From Flavobacteriaceae bacterium (GTDB taxonomy: Bacteria; Bacteroidota; Bacteroidia; Flavobacteriales; Flavobacteriaceae), in assembly GCA_017852075.1 (NCBI GenBank), contig JAFMLQ010000003.1, forward strand, positions 19,217-83,216: DNA of 64,000 nucleotides. The letters are read 5' to 3'. The notes under the pieces were generated by a model. The model was given only the letters and a program-made list of their open reading frames with translations. It did no database searches and was not told where the DNA came from. Made by a program: the position numbers and the translations under genes. Shown here in pieces: positions 1 to 10,444 of the stretch. Numbering within the stretch: position 1 is the stretch's first letter; each line of letters starts with the position of its first letter.

Positions 1-220
1 CAAAGTGATGTTTTCCAGTGAGTAGTCCGTTACGGTTTACCACGCGATGGGCGGGAATGGTGTCGTCATTATGTGATGCGTTCATAGCCCAACCTACCAT
101 ACGTGCACTTCCAGCTGCACCAATATATTTAGCTATAGCACCATAAGACGTTACCCTACCTTCTGGAATCAAACGAACGACTTTATATACGTTTTGAAAA
201 AAAGAACTTTCTTCTTTCAT
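1..220 (-). CDS. MGMT/ATL-like (alkyltransferase-like) DNA-binding protein, truncated at window start
   Basis: Minus-strand reading from ATG at 220 gives MKEESSFFQNVYKVVRLIPEGRVTSYGAIAKYIGAAGSARMVGWAMNAS..IPAHRVVNRNG..., matching the helix-turn-helix/IPAHRV region of MGMT/ATL proteins; no stop before the window edge; absent from the ORF track. Confidence 0.8.
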   Translation of the reverse strand, partial: MKEESSFFQNVYKVVRLIPEGRVTSYGAIAKYIGAAGSARMVGWAMNASHNDDTIPAHRVVNRNGLLTGKHHF

Positions 221-889
221 TTACAATCGAAATTGCATGTAGGTGATGGGCTTTTTTTCTTCTAAAAATAATTTTTCGTAGAAAGTCTGGATGGCTGTAG
301 CTTCTTGAGGCGCATCTGCATTGCTATAAATGTCATGATGTGCGTATAGGACTTCTCCCATTTGAGAGGCGGTTCCCAGTGTATAACCAAACAAAAACTC
401 ACTATCTGTTTTAAGGTGAATCAACCCTGTGGGTTTCATGACTTTTTTATAGTCTAACAACATTTCGGGACGGGTGAGACGGTGCTTGGTTCGTTTGTAT
501 TTGATTTGAGGGTCTGGGAAGGTAATCCAGATTTCATCTACCTCATTTTCTGTAAAACAGGAAGTGATAAGTTCAATCTGAGTTCTGAGAAATGCCACAT
601 TTGTCAATTGCTTCTCTATGGCTGTCTTGGCACCTCTCCAAAAACGGGCTCCTTTGATATCAATTCCAATGTAGTTATTGTCTGGATGAAGTGAAGCCAG
701 GTGAACGGAATACTCCCCTTTCCCACACCCCAACTCCAATATAATGGGATTATTATTTTTAAAGAAATGAGATTTCCATTTTCCCTTCAAGGAAAACGCA
801 TTGTCGTTTAAAGTAGCTCGATCAGGTTGAATTACGTTGGGAAAGGTCTCGTTTTCCTTAAATCGCTTTAGCTTATTTTTACTTCCCAC
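221..889 (-). CDS. trmB: tRNA (guanine-N7-)-methyltransferase
   Basis: ILELGCGKGEYSVHLA SAM motif, IWITFPDPQIKYKRTKHRL typical of TrmB; GTG start. Confidence 0.93.
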   Translation of the reverse strand: MGSKNKLKRFKENETFPNVIQPDRATLNDNAFSLKGKWKSHFFKNNNPIILELGCGKGEYSVHLASLHPDNNYIGIDIKGARFWRGAKTAIEKQLTNVAFLRTQIELITSCFTENEVDEIWITFPDPQIKYKRTKHRLTRPEMLLDYKKVMKPTGLIHLKTDSEFLFGYTLGTASQMGEVLYAHHDIYSNADAPQEATAIQTFYEKLFLEEKKPITYMQFRL

Positions 890-918
890 ATCAATATTTT
901 TGATAAAAATAGGGAAAT

Positions 919-1986
919 TTAATCTGCCTTTACTTTGGTTTTTTGACCTCTTTTCAAAGTAAAAGAAAACTCAGATCCAACATTGACTTCGCTTTCAACA
1001 AATATTTTTTGATCGTGTGCATCTATGATGTGTTTTACGATAGACAACCCCAGCCCAGAACCTCCTGACTTTCGATTACGCGTTTTTTCTACACGAAAAA
1101 AACGCTCAAAAAGACGGGGAAGGTGTTGTTTGTCAATCCCTTCACCATTATCTGAAATTCGAACAAGAATTTTGTCCTCTTCTAGAGGTTCAATGGCTAC
1201 TTCTGTTATTCCTCTCACCACTCCATATTTTAAGGAATTGACAATCAAATTGGTGATGACTTGTTGAATCCGCTCTTCATCAGCTTCAACCCATATGGGT
1301 GCTTCGTATTTTCGATTCAACTTTAATGTAATATTGCTTTTTTTTGCTTGCATTTCGAGCAATTCGAAAACGTTTTTAATCGTATTCAAAATATCGAAAG
1401 ATTTGATTTCTATAGTTTCAATTCCCGATTCAAACTTTGTGATCAAATCTAGATCTTTCACGACATAGGTGAGTCGATCTACTCCTTTGGAGGTTTGTTT
1501 CAAATACTTTTTGATTATTTTTTTATCCGTAATACCCCCGTCCAATAAAGTCAAAACATAGCCTTGGATAGTAAATAGCGGAGTTTTCAACTCGTGTGCA
1601 ATATTTCCGATAAACTCTTTACGATAATTTTCCTGATCTTTAAGCACTTCAATTTCTAAATTCTTGTCTGAGTTGAGCTTTTTTAAGTTGGATGTAAACA
1701 AATCAATGTCCTTTGCAGATTTAATGATCGAGGTAGAAGTTGTAGAGGGAAAAAGGCTGTTATAAAGTTCCCTCACCCGGTTTACAATGTAGTTTTCTAA
1801 ATAATAGGACAATAAAAAATAAGAAAAAAAAAGACTGCTAAGGAAAAAGATTCCTATCCATTGGATTAGATGTGTTAAATTCAAATCATACAAAAGAAGA
1901 GCGTAACCCGTAATAAGCAACACACAAAAGAGGGAGATTATCAGGGCTAAATAAAAGTTTGTTTTATTGAATTTTGATTTAAACAC
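919..1986 (-). CDS. Sensor histidine kinase (PhoR-like)
   Basis: Two N-terminal TM segments, HELKTPL H-box, NLIVNSLKYG N-box, DNGEGID and GSGLGLSIVKHI G-boxes. Confidence 0.93.
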   Translation of the reverse strand: MFKSKFNKTNFYLALIISLFCVLLITGYALLLYDLNLTHLIQWIGIFFLSSLFFSYFLLSYYLENYIVNRVRELYNSLFPSTTSTSIIKSAKDIDLFTSNLKKLNSDKNLEIEVLKDQENYRKEFIGNIAHELKTPLFTIQGYVLTLLDGGITDKKIIKKYLKQTSKGVDRLTYVVKDLDLITKFESGIETIEIKSFDILNTIKNVFELLEMQAKKSNITLKLNRKYEAPIWVEADEERIQQVITNLIVNSLKYGVVRGITEVAIEPLEEDKILVRISDNGEGIDKQHLPRLFERFFRVEKTRNRKSGGSGLGLSIVKHIIDAHDQKIFVESEVNVGSEFSFTLKRGQKTKVKAD

Positions 1987-1992
1987 AAAAGT

Positions 1993-2682
1993 TTATTTTT
2001 CAAATTTAATAAACTTATATCCAATTCCTTTAACCGTTTTAAAGTAATGATCCCCTAATTTTTCTCTAAGTTTACGTATATGGACGTCTATCGTTCGGTC
2101 TCCCACGACATCTCCACCCCAAACTTTTTCCATGATTTTTTCTCTCTTAAAAACGATACCTGGTTTTGAAGCCAAAAGATAAATCAATTCAAACTCTTTT
2201 CTTGGCAGAGCGAGTTCTTTTCCTTTAAGGGAAACCTTATACGCATCGCGATCAATGATTAGTTCGTTGAATACCAATTGGTTTTCTAAATTGATTTCCT
2301 CTTTAAATCTCCTGAGTAAGCCTTTCACTTTTGAAACCAATACTTTAGGCTTAATGGGCTTAGTCACATAATCATCTGCCCCAGCATCGAACGCAGCTAC
2401 ATAGGAATAATCTTCTCCTCGTGCTGTGAGAAACATGATGATGGTTTTTGAAAAACGCTCGTCTTGTCTTAAGCGTTCACAGGCCTCAATACCGTCTAGA
2501 TTAGGCATCATGACATCCATAATAATCAGATGAGGAAGTTCTTTTTTGGCAACCTTCAGGGCTTCTAATCCATCCGAAGCAGTGCAAATTTCGTATCCCT
2601 GTTGCTCTAAATTAAAACGTATAATTTCAATGATGTCTGGTTCATCATCAACCAAAAGTATTTTAAAATCTTTTTTTTTCAT
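1993..2682 (-). CDS. OmpR/PhoB-family response regulator
   Basis: Receiver domain (LLVDDEPDI, IIMDVMMPNLDG, K in DDYVTKPIKP) plus winged-helix (RTIDVHIRKLREKLG..KTVKGIGYKF). Confidence 0.94.
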   Translation of the reverse strand: MKKKDFKILLVDDEPDIIEIIRFNLEQQGYEICTASDGLEALKVAKKELPHLIIMDVMMPNLDGIEACERLRQDERFSKTIIMFLTARGEDYSYVAAFDAGADDYVTKPIKPKVLVSKVKGLLRRFKEEINLENQLVFNELIIDRDAYKVSLKGKELALPRKEFELIYLLASKPGIVFKREKIMEKVWGGDVVGDRTIDVHIRKLREKLGDHYFKTVKGIGYKFIKFEK

Positions 2683-2784
2683 TTCCTTAAAAAAATAAAA
2701 TTAACACTTTATTAAACGTCTTGATGTTATCATAGCATTAATTATTCAATTAAAATGTATAATTTCGTAGAGTTAAAGTCCCAA

Positions 2785-3126
2785 ATGAAACAAATTTTCT
2801 TCTTGTCTTTGTGTTTGAGTTTTGCAATAGGTTTCCCTTACAACCCATCCTACCAAATAGAGAAATTACCCTTCTCAAATATCAACGAGCCTGACAGTTT
2901 GAAATTTACCCTCTTTCCAAACCCAGTCAAAAATAAAATTTTATTTATCGAAAGTTCAAGTGAGGCACTCAAGGAAATTGAAATTTACGATGTGTTGGGA
3001 GAGGTCAAGTTTACTTCCAATACATATGAAAATAGGATTCTTTTAGATGAATTGAAGACAGGAATTTACATTTTTGTGCTTCAACAAGAAGGTAAAAAAG
3101 GTTTAAAACGGTTAGTGATTCCTTAA
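2785..3126 (+). CDS. Small T9SS type A sorting-domain protein
   Basis: Signal peptide MKQIFFLSLCLSFAIG then LFPNPVKNKILFI...EIYDVLGEVKF...LDELKTGIYIFVLQQEGKKGLKRLVIP, characteristic of the T9SS C-terminal domain; ATG at 2785 preferred over ORF start 2755. Confidence 0.82.
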   Translation: MKQIFFLSLCLSFAIGFPYNPSYQIEKLPFSNINEPDSLKFTLFPNPVKNKILFIESSSEALKEIEIYDVLGEVKFTSNTYENRILLDELKTGIYIFVLQQEGKKGLKRLVIP

Positions 3127-3154
3127 GTCCCTTTTTTAATTAATTTTGCTTCCT

Positions 3155-4138
3155 ATGAGGGACGCACTCTTGGACTTTGACACCATCCATTCCGATAAGG
3201 CTTTTGAAAGTCATGCATTAAAACTTTTTGCGTATCAATACGATCAAAATACTACTTACCGATCCTATTGTGATTTGATCAATGTCCATGTCAGCGATGT
3301 CTTAGAAGTAACAGACATTCCTTTTTTACCTATTCAATTTTTTAAAACCCATACGCTCAACTCTTTTCCATCAGATCCCGCTATCATTTTTAGATCGAGT
3401 AAAACCACAGGTCAAACCGCCTCTCAGCATGCAGTCCATGACCTTACTCTTTACATCAAAAGCTTCGAAAAAGGATTTGCTCATTTTTACGGAAATATTG
3501 AAGATTATGTTTTGCTTGCCCTGCTTCCTTCGTACTTAGAACGAAACGACTCGTCTTTAGTCTTTATGACAGATCATTTGATAAAAAAAACAAAACGCGC
3601 TGAAAGTGGTTTTTATTTAGATGACTGGGATGCACTAAGAGCAAAATTAGATACCTTAGAAAAACTGGGCCAGAAAACGATTTTACTTGGAGTTAGTTTT
3701 GCTTTGTTGGAAGGTGCTGAAAACTACCATTGGAACTTGAAAAATACCATAATTATGGAAACTGGAGGCATGAAAGGAATGCGAAAAGAATGGGTTCGTA
3801 CAGCACTGCATCAAAAACTTCAGAACTCCTATGGAGTAGATCAGATTCATTCTGAATATGGAATGACCGAGTTGTTGAGCCAAGCTTACTCTACATCAGA
3901 AGGCATATTTAGGACTCCTCCTTGGATGAGAGTCTTGACGCGTTCTCTTGAGGATCCTTTTGAGTTGCTCCTTAATGAAAAAACAGGAGGACTCAATATT
4001 ATTGATCTTGCAAATATAGACTCCTGCGCTTTTATTGCCACTCAAGATTTAGGTAGAGTTTACTCAGACAATCGTTTTGAAGTGTTAGGCCGATTTGATC
4101 ATGCAGAAATTAGAGGGTGTAATTTGATGGCGCTTTAA
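3155..4138 (+). CDS. LuxE/acyl-protein synthetase-like acyltransferase
   Basis: LuxE-like sequence with [12 protein letters not shown] and [12 protein letters not shown] (adenylate-forming motif); ATG at 3155. Confidence 0.75.
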   Translation: MRDALLDFDTIHSDKAFESHALKLFAYQYDQNTTYRSYCDLINVHVSDVLEVTDIPFLPIQFFKTHTLNSFPSDPAIIFRSSKTTGQTASQHAVHDLTLYIKSFEKGFAHFYGNIEDYVLLALLPSYLERNDSSLVFMTDHLIKKTKRAESGFYLDDWDALRAKLDTLEKLGQKTILLGVSFALLEGAENYHWNLKNTIIMETGGMKGMRKEWVRTALHQKLQNSYGVDQIHSEYGMTELLSQAYSTSEGIFRTPPWMRVLTRSLEDPFELLLNEKTGGLNIIDLANIDSCAFIATQDLGRVYSDNRFEVLGRFDHAEIRGCNLMAL

Positions 4139-5433
4139 GAAGAAAACTTGAGTATAAAATAATTCTTTTTACCTCTCCGTAACAGGATATATTGATCTGC
4201 GATTAAGTCTTTGTTCCCTAAAATATAGTTTTGATCTACTTTGGATTGGTTAACTGAAATTGCATTTTCTTTCATAGCGCGACGTGCCTCTCCATTTGAA
4301 CTCAAAAATGAGGTTTCTGAAACTAATGCTGCAACCATGTCTAGCCCTTCATCCAACAAGTTTCTACTCACTTCAGCTTGAGGAACTCCTTCAAATAATT
4401 CTAAAAAAGTTTGACTATCCAACCGTTGTAACGCTTCGCTTGTTGCTTTTCCAAATAAAATCTGGGAAGCCTCAACTGCTTTTACATAGGCCTCTTTTCC
4501 ATGAACAAGTGTAGTTACTTCTTCTGCTATGGTTTTTTGAAGAAGTCGCAAGTGAGGAGCCTGTTCATGCTCCTTGATTTTAGCTTCGATGATTTCCTGA
4601 GACAAAAAAGTAAAAATTTTAATATAACTCAATGCATCTTCGTCAGAGGTGTTTAACCAAAACTGATAAAACTTATAAGGAGAAGTTCTCGATTTGTCCA
4701 ACCAAACATTTCCCTCCTCTGTTTTTCCAAATTTTGAACCATCCGCCTTTTTGATCAATGGACAGGTCAAAGCGTAGGCTTTTCCTCCTTCTTTTCTGCG
4801 AATTAATTCTGTCCCAGTGGTAATGTTTCCCCATTGATCACTACCTCCCATTTGGAGCTTACAATCCAAAGTATTGTAGAGATGTAAAAAATCATACCCT
4901 TGCAATAATTGATAGGTAAATTCGGTAAAAGACATTCCTACTTTAGAATCGGCTCCCAAACGTTTTTTGACAGATTCTTTTGCCATCATATAATTGACTG
5001 TCAAATGCTTCCCGATATCTCGAGAAAAATCAATTAGAGTATAAGATTTCATCCAATCGTAATTATTGACAACCATTGCAGGATTTTTTATTGAGGAATC
5101 AAAATTGAGAAACTGCTCTAGTTGGGTTTGTATTCCATTACAATTTTTTTCTAAAGTCTGTTGGTCCAACAAATTACGTTCATCTGATTTACCCGAGGGA
5201 TCACCAATCATCCCTGTAGCACCCCCTACGAGAACAATGGGAGTATGGCCTGCTTTTTGAAAATGCATCAAAATTATTATTTGAACTAAGCTTCCAATAT
5301 GAAGTGAATCTGCAGTGGGATCGAACCCTATGTATCCTTTGGCTGGGGCACTTAATAAGAAACTTTCCGTGTCTGGCATCTGGTCATGGAGTAGTCCACG
5401 CCACTGAAGTTCTTGAACAAAATTTATTGGCAT
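4135..5433 (-). CDS. tyrS: Tyrosyl-tRNA synthetase
   Basis: [17 protein letters not shown] (HIGH-like), [13 protein letters not shown] (KMSKS-like), [10 protein letters not shown]-terminal S4-like region. Confidence 0.97.
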   Translation of the reverse strand: MPINFVQELQWRGLLHDQMPDTESFLLSAPAKGYIGFDPTADSLHIGSLVQIIILMHFQKAGHTPIVLVGGATGMIGDPSGKSDERNLLDQQTLEKNCNGIQTQLEQFLNFDSSIKNPAMVVNNYDWMKSYTLIDFSRDIGKHLTVNYMMAKESVKKRLGADSKVGMSFTEFTYQLLQGYDFLHLYNTLDCKLQMGGSDQWGNITTGTELIRRKEGGKAYALTCPLIKKADGSKFGKTEEGNVWLDKSRTSPYKFYQFWLNTSDEDALSYIKIFTFLSQEIIEAKIKEHEQAPHLRLLQKTIAEEVTTLVHGKEAYVKAVEASQILFGKATSEALQRLDSQTFLELFEGVPQAEVSRNLLDEGLDMVAALVSETSFLSSNGEARRAMKENAISVNQSKVDQNYILGNKDLIADQYILLRRGKKNYFILKFSS

Positions 5434-5507
5434 CAATTTTTATTGTAAAGATATATTTCTCTGAGGGAAACCAAAAATCAAAATCAAAAAAGTGTACTTT
5501 CGTCTGT

Positions 5508-6503
5508 ATGATTCTAGTGACTGGTGGTACGGGTATGGTAGGGGCACATCTACTTTTAGCATGTGTTAAAAAGAAACATCTAACCCGTGCAACCTACAGG
5601 TATTCTGAAAGCTTAGAAAAAGTCCGTACACTTTTTGAAAAATTAGCTCCAGAAGATCCTCAATGTTTTGATCGGGTAGATTGGGTCCAAACCCATGTTA
5701 ATGACTTACCTAAATTAGATCAAGCTTTTGAAGGGGTAACGCAAGTTTATCATTGTGCAGCAAAGGTTTCTTTGGCCCAATTCCACAAAGAAAAACTAAA
5801 TAAAACCAATATTGAAGGTACTGCCAACATTGTAAACCTTTGCCTAAAACACAAGGTGAAAAAACTAGGATATGTCAGTTCTATAGCGGCACTTGGAGTT
5901 GAAAAAGAAGTTACTCTTGTAAATGAAAATCATCTGTGGTCCACTAATCAAAATCACACAGCTTATGCCTATTCAAAATACGGAGCAGAATTGGAAGTAT
6001 GGAGGGGCTCACAAGAGGGGCTTGAGGTAATTATCGTCAATCCTGGGGTGATTTTGGGAGCTCATTTTTGGAACAGAAGTAGTGGTCTTATTTTTCAAAA
6101 AATTGGATCTGGGCTCAATTTCTATCCTACTGGAACAACCGCAGTAGTCGCTCTAGAGGATGTTGTAACAAGTTTGCTCCTGCTCATGGAATCTCAAATC
6201 AAAAATGAACGTTTTATTTTGGTTTCTGAAAACATGAAACAAAAAGTGCTTCTTGATAAAATTGCCTCAGCATTCAAAAAGAAAAAACCGTATTTCCCAT
6301 TGGGTAAAGGGTTGCTTATTTTTTTATTTATCATTGAAAAGTCCCTTGAGGTTTTAGGCCTTAGAAAAAGTTTTTTGAGTTTATCTCTAATTGAAACTTT
6401 ATGTGGTGATCAAGAATATGATGGGGCAAAAATTACACAACTAACTGATTTCAAATACAGTCATACGGATAAAACCATTACTGCCATTTCAAAACATTAT
6501 TGA
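5508..6503 (+). CDS. NAD-dependent epimerase/dehydratase (extended SDR)
   Basis: MILVTGGTGMVGAHL Rossmann motif, YAYSKYGAE (YxxxK); ATG at 5508 chosen over the ORF-track start inside tyrS. Confidence 0.9.
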   Translation: MILVTGGTGMVGAHLLLACVKKKHLTRATYRYSESLEKVRTLFEKLAPEDPQCFDRVDWVQTHVNDLPKLDQAFEGVTQVYHCAAKVSLAQFHKEKLNKTNIEGTANIVNLCLKHKVKKLGYVSSIAALGVEKEVTLVNENHLWSTNQNHTAYAYSKYGAELEVWRGSQEGLEVIIVNPGVILGAHFWNRSSGLIFQKIGSGLNFYPTGTTAVVALEDVVTSLLLLMESQIKNERFILVSENMKQKVLLDKIASAFKKKKPYFPLGKGLLIFLFIIEKSLEVLGLRKSFLSLSLIETLCGDQEYDGAKITQLTDFKYSHTDKTITAISKHY

Positions 6504-6871
6504 GTATCTTTTTCTCGATTATTGAAAAGAGTGTCAATACTGTCTTTGCTCTTTTGTAGTTGGGAGATTACCTTAGAATAGATTCTATAATAAATTCTAG
6601 GGTTTTTGATGTAATATTCTTCACTTTGAACCAACTGAAGACTATCTATTTTATATTTTTTATATAAATAAGGAGCCCCCAAAATTTCTTCAAAAGTGGG
6701 ATTCAATTCAGAAAACGTTTGCATTACGTCCATCATGACTGCGTCATAAAGAATTTTTTCCATCGTTTTCTCATCGATCAATTTTTTGGGTTTTTCTACT
6801 GTTTCTAGGTTTCCGCAAGCCGAAGTCAGCAAGAAAACAAGGATAGAGCAATAGGGTATTAAACGTCTCAT
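6497..6871 (-). CDS. DUF4296-like lipoprotein
   Basis: Lipobox LLTSACGN; Bacteroidota-type short helical lipoprotein directly downstream of pyrC. Confidence 0.65.
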   Translation of the reverse strand: MRRLIPYCSILVFLLTSACGNLETVEKPKKLIDEKTMEKILYDAVMMDVMQTFSELNPTFEEILGAPYLYKKYKIDSLQLVQSEEYYIKNPRIYYRIYSKVISQLQKSKDSIDTLFNNREKDTQ

Positions 6872-8209
6872 TTATCGATCAAAAGTTAATGCCATTGCAG
6901 CCGACTTCGGATTGACTTTTCCTTGGTCATAAGCCCATTGGCCATTGAGTAAAGTTTTTTCTACAACCCCTTTGAATGTTGTCCCTTCAAAAGGTGACCA
7001 TCCACATTGGTACAGTAAATCTTCTTTTTTCACCTCGTATTCACGGTCTAAATCAAGTACTACCATGTCTGCAAAATACCCTTCCCTGAGGTAACCTCGA
7101 TCTTTTACATCAAAAAGTAATGCAGGATTATGACAAGCCTTTTCAATGATTTTTTCCAAAGAAATTCGCTTTTGATGGTAGGCGGTAAGCAAGGCCGATA
7201 AAGCGTGCTGAACCAAGGGGCCTCCTGAGGGTGCAGCATTGTAAGGGTTCGATTTTTCTTCCAAAGTGTGTGGTGCATGATCTGTTGCTAGCACGTCAAG
7301 TAGATCAGAGTTTAGACCCTCCCAAAGCGCTTCCTGATCGTTTTGAGTTTTTATGGCTGGGTTCCATTTGATATGAGTTCCCTTTTTTTTGTAATCCGTA
7401 TCATTAAACCATAAGTGATGTACACAAACTTCAGCAGTAATTTTTTTCTCTTTTAAAGGAATGTCATTTTGAAATAAAGAAAGTTCTTTTGCTGTCGAAA
7501 GATGAAATACATGTAGGCGCGCACCTGTCTCCTTTGCAAGTTCAATCGCCTTGGAGGAAGACAGATAACAAGCTTCGTGACTTCGAATGATTGGGTGTTG
7601 ATCGATAGGTATTGCCTCTCCATACTGTGATTGAGCTAATTTTAGATTTTCTTTAATTGTAGCTTCATCTTCGCAGTGTACAGCAATCACTAAATTCGTA
7701 TTTCTAAAAATATTTCTCAAAACATCGGGGTCGTCAACCAACATGTTTCCAGTGGAAGAGCCTAAAAACAATTTGAGGGCGGGAACGCGTTTGGAGTCTA
7801 AAGCTAAAATTTGATCTAAATTGTCATTGGTTCCACCAAACATAAATCCATAATTGGCATAAGAAGTTTGGGCTGCTCTTTCGTTTTTGGCTTCCCATTC
7901 TTCTAAAGTGGTGGTTTGTGGGTTGGTATTTGGCATTTCCAAAAAAGAAGTAATTCCTCCTGCTAAAGCCGCCTTTGATTCGGATTCGATTGTGGCCTTG
8001 TGTGTGAGTCCGGGCTCTCTAAAATGCACTTGATCGTCAATCAGTCCAGGAATAATATACTTACCACTAGCGTCAAAAACTTCAATATCCTCTGAAACTT
8101 CCAGGTGATTTCCAATCTTGGAAATGCGATTTCCAATGATCAATATGTCTTTTTGTTCAATAGTTCCTTCATTGACAATTTTTGCGTTGCTGATTTTTAA
8201 TCCTTTCAT
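6872..8209 (-). CDS. pyrC: Dihydroorotase
   Basis: PGLIDDQVHFREPGLTHKATIESESKAALAGGIT, VLATDHAPHT metal-binding motifs. Confidence 0.93.
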   Translation of the reverse strand: MKGLKISNAKIVNEGTIEQKDILIIGNRISKIGNHLEVSEDIEVFDASGKYIIPGLIDDQVHFREPGLTHKATIESESKAALAGGITSFLEMPNTNPQTTTLEEWEAKNERAAQTSYANYGFMFGGTNDNLDQILALDSKRVPALKLFLGSSTGNMLVDDPDVLRNIFRNTNLVIAVHCEDEATIKENLKLAQSQYGEAIPIDQHPIIRSHEACYLSSSKAIELAKETGARLHVFHLSTAKELSLFQNDIPLKEKKITAEVCVHHLWFNDTDYKKKGTHIKWNPAIKTQNDQEALWEGLNSDLLDVLATDHAPHTLEEKSNPYNAAPSGGPLVQHALSALLTAYHQKRISLEKIIEKACHNPALLFDVKDRGYLREGYFADMVVLDLDREYEVKKEDLLYQCGWSPFEGTTFKGVVEKTLLNGQWAYDQGKVNPKSAAMALTFDR

Positions 8210-8215
8210 TGTTTT

Positions 8216-8935
8216 TTATTCAAAACGTTTCTTGTTAATACGCAAAAATAAAACACCCAAAAGTGCCTCCCAAATTATGCTTCCGTTCATCTTGGAATAT
8301 CCCAGTTCTCTGTTGACAAAAATAATGGGATGCTCTTTAATGCGGTACTTTTTAATCCACCCTTTATATTTCAATTCGATCTGAAATGCGTAACCTACAA
8401 ATTTGATATTGTCCAAATCTATTGCTTCCAACACATTGCGTTTATAGCCTACAAAACCTGCCGTTGCATCATTTACTGGCATTCCAGTGACCATTCGCAC
8501 ATAAACCGAAGCAAAATAGGATAAAAGCACCCTACTCAGAGGCCAGTTTACAACATTCACCCCTTTTACATATCGAGAGCCTACAACTATATCGGCGTCA
8601 TTTCTAAGGAGTTCATGCATCGGTTTCAATTCTTTTGGATTGTGTGAAAAATCAGCATCCATCTCAAAAATATACTCGTACTGGCGTCGCAAAGCCCAGA
8701 AAAAACCATGGACATAAGCTGCGCCTAAACCCCCTTTTTGAGTTCTGGATTCCAAAAATAAATTTTCAGGATAGACCTTCATGAGTTTTTTTACCATGGC
8801 TCCTGTTCCGTCAGGGGATTGATCATCTACAACGAGTATATCCACCTGAAGCGCAGATTGAAAAACGGCACTGATAATTGCCTCTATATTTTCAATTTCG
8901 TTATAGGTCGGTATGATGACAAGTGTTTTTTCCAT
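8216..8935 (-). CDS. Polyprenol monophosphomannose synthase-like GT2 glycosyltransferase
   Basis: TLVIIPTYNEIENIEAII, VVDDQSPDGTG, FEMDADFSHNPKEL; internal ATG at 8935 fits the family start (MEKTLVIIPTYNE). Confidence 0.9.
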   Translation of the reverse strand: MEKTLVIIPTYNEIENIEAIISAVFQSALQVDILVVDDQSPDGTGAMVKKLMKVYPENLFLESRTQKGGLGAAYVHGFFWALRRQYEYIFEMDADFSHNPKELKPMHELLRNDADIVVGSRYVKGVNVVNWPLSRVLLSYFASVYVRMVTGMPVNDATAGFVGYKRNVLEAIDLDNIKFVGYAFQIELKYKGWIKKYRIKEHPIIFVNRELGYSKMNGSIIWEALLGVLFLRINKKRFE

Positions 8936-9020
8936 CGACAGGGTATAAAAGTAGCAAATGTAAAAGCACATATCGTATCCGATGTCACAATAATTTTTTA
9001 AAATGAAGTAAATTTGAATT

Positions 9021-9686
9021 ATGGGAGAGTGGATTTTTAGAAATAGTACCAATCAGGACTGGATCAGTTTGGTTTTTTTTGTCAACTTAATATTGGTATT
9101 TGCACTTTTTCAATTTGATCCTACACGAACAAAAAGATTGCTGAAATTTTATGCTTCAGATATTTATGTAAGTAAATATAACAACGATAAAAATCTAAAT
9201 TTTTTGAGTCCTTTCAACCTACTCAGCTTTTTAATTTTAATCAACACTTTATGCCTTTTTTTTCTCTCTCTGTCCAAATTCAATTTTAATAGTATTCAAT
9301 TTTCATTTGAATATTATTACCTCTTTCTAATGTTACTGGTGTTCATTAGTATTCGTTATTTATTGGTTTGGTTTACAATGAAACAGATGGGCCTATTGAG
9401 AGCTTTGAAACCCTTATTATTTAAGAGTTTTTCTCATCATATACAATTTGCCCTCACTCTGTTTCTTTTTTTACTTGTAAGTTATTTCTCTCCTATTTCC
9501 CTCGAGCTATTTCTTGGGATTTTTATTCTAGTGGGAGGAGGCTGGTGCTTCTATCAATTTCGAATTTTATTTTCTCTTTTTCAATCTCGACCTAAAGATG
9601 TTCTATATATAATTCTTTATCTTTGCACCCTAAAATTAATTCCATGGTATTGGTTCTATATTTTTACCATAGAACCGAGATTGTAA
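9021..9686 (+). CDS. DUF4271-like membrane protein
   Basis: Multi-TM protein immediately upstream of hemD, as in other Flavobacteriaceae. Confidence 0.7.
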   Translation: MGEWIFRNSTNQDWISLVFFVNLILVFALFQFDPTRTKRLLKFYASDIYVSKYNNDKNLNFLSPFNLLSFLILINTLCLFFLSLSKFNFNSIQFSFEYYYLFLMLLVFISIRYLLVWFTMKQMGLLRALKPLLFKSFSHHIQFALTLFLFLLVSYFSPISLELFLGIFILVGGGWCFYQFRILFSLFQSRPKDVLYIILYLCTLKLIPWYWFYIFTIEPRL

Positions 9687-9691
9687 TTCGA

Positions 9692-10444
9692 ATGATTATG
9701 AAAGTGAAAACAATTTTAGTCTCACAACCTGAGCCTTCATCGGAGAAGTCTCCCTATATCAGACTACAAGAAAAGCTCAAACTAACAGTCCATTTTAGAC
9801 CATTTATTCACGTAGAAGGAGTAGATGCTAAGGAAGTGCGGCAACAAAAAATTGATTTTAACAACTTCGACAATGTGGTATTGACAAGTCGCAATGCGGT
9901 GGATCATTATTTTAGACTTTGCAAAGAAATGCGTTTTACCGTTCCTGACAGTACAAAATACTTTTGTTTGTCCGAAGCGGTGGCCTATTATCTTCAAAAA
10001 TACGTGGTGTATAGAAAAAGAAAAGTTTATGTAGGAGAAGGGAAAATTGGTGATCTCGAAAGTGTGTTTAAGAAATTTGAAAAAGAAACTTTCCTTTTTC
10101 CAACCTCTGATATTCTCAAACAAGATGTCCCTGACTTTCTCAATAAATTGAACCTCAACTGGAAACGCGCCATTTTATATAAAACGGTGGTAAGTGATTT
10201 GTCAGACCTAAGAGATGTATACTACGATGTCCTTGCCTTTTTTAGCCCCTCTGGTATCGAATCTTTATTTAAAAACTTTCCCGATTTTAAACAAAATAAT
10301 ACCCGAATTGCTGTTTATGGTAATTCTACTATTAAAGCGGCTGAGGATGCGGGTCTCAAAGTGCAAATCAAAGCACCTACTCCAAATACACCCTCTATGA
10401 CTATGGCTATTGAACAGTATGTAATGAAAGTCAATAAGACCTAA
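9692..10444 (+). CDS. hemD: Uroporphyrinogen-III synthase
   Basis: KTILVSQPEPSSEKSPY, VVLTSRNAVDHYF, FFSPSGIESLF, RIAVYGNSTIKAAEDAGL; ATG at 9692 or 9698. Confidence 0.88.
   Translation: MIMKVKTILVSQPEPSSEKSPYIRLQEKLKLTVHFRPFIHVEGVDAKEVRQQKIDFNNFDNVVLTSRNAVDHYFRLCKEMRFTVPDSTKYFCLSEAVAYYLQKYVVYRKRKVYVGEGKIGDLESVFKKFEKETFLFPTSDILKQDVPDFLNKLNLNWKRAILYKTVVSDLSDLRDVYYDVLAFFSPSGIESLFKNFPDFKQNNTRIAVYGNSTIKAAEDAGLKVQIKAPTPNTPSMTMAIEQYVMKVNKT

Noticed and set aside
919-2682. Two-component system as a novel sensing system
   Set aside because: Architecture is a standard PhoR/PhoB-like pair common in Flavobacteriaceae.
9782-10123. 113-aa minus-strand ORF
   Set aside because: Antisense to hemD; no domain features.
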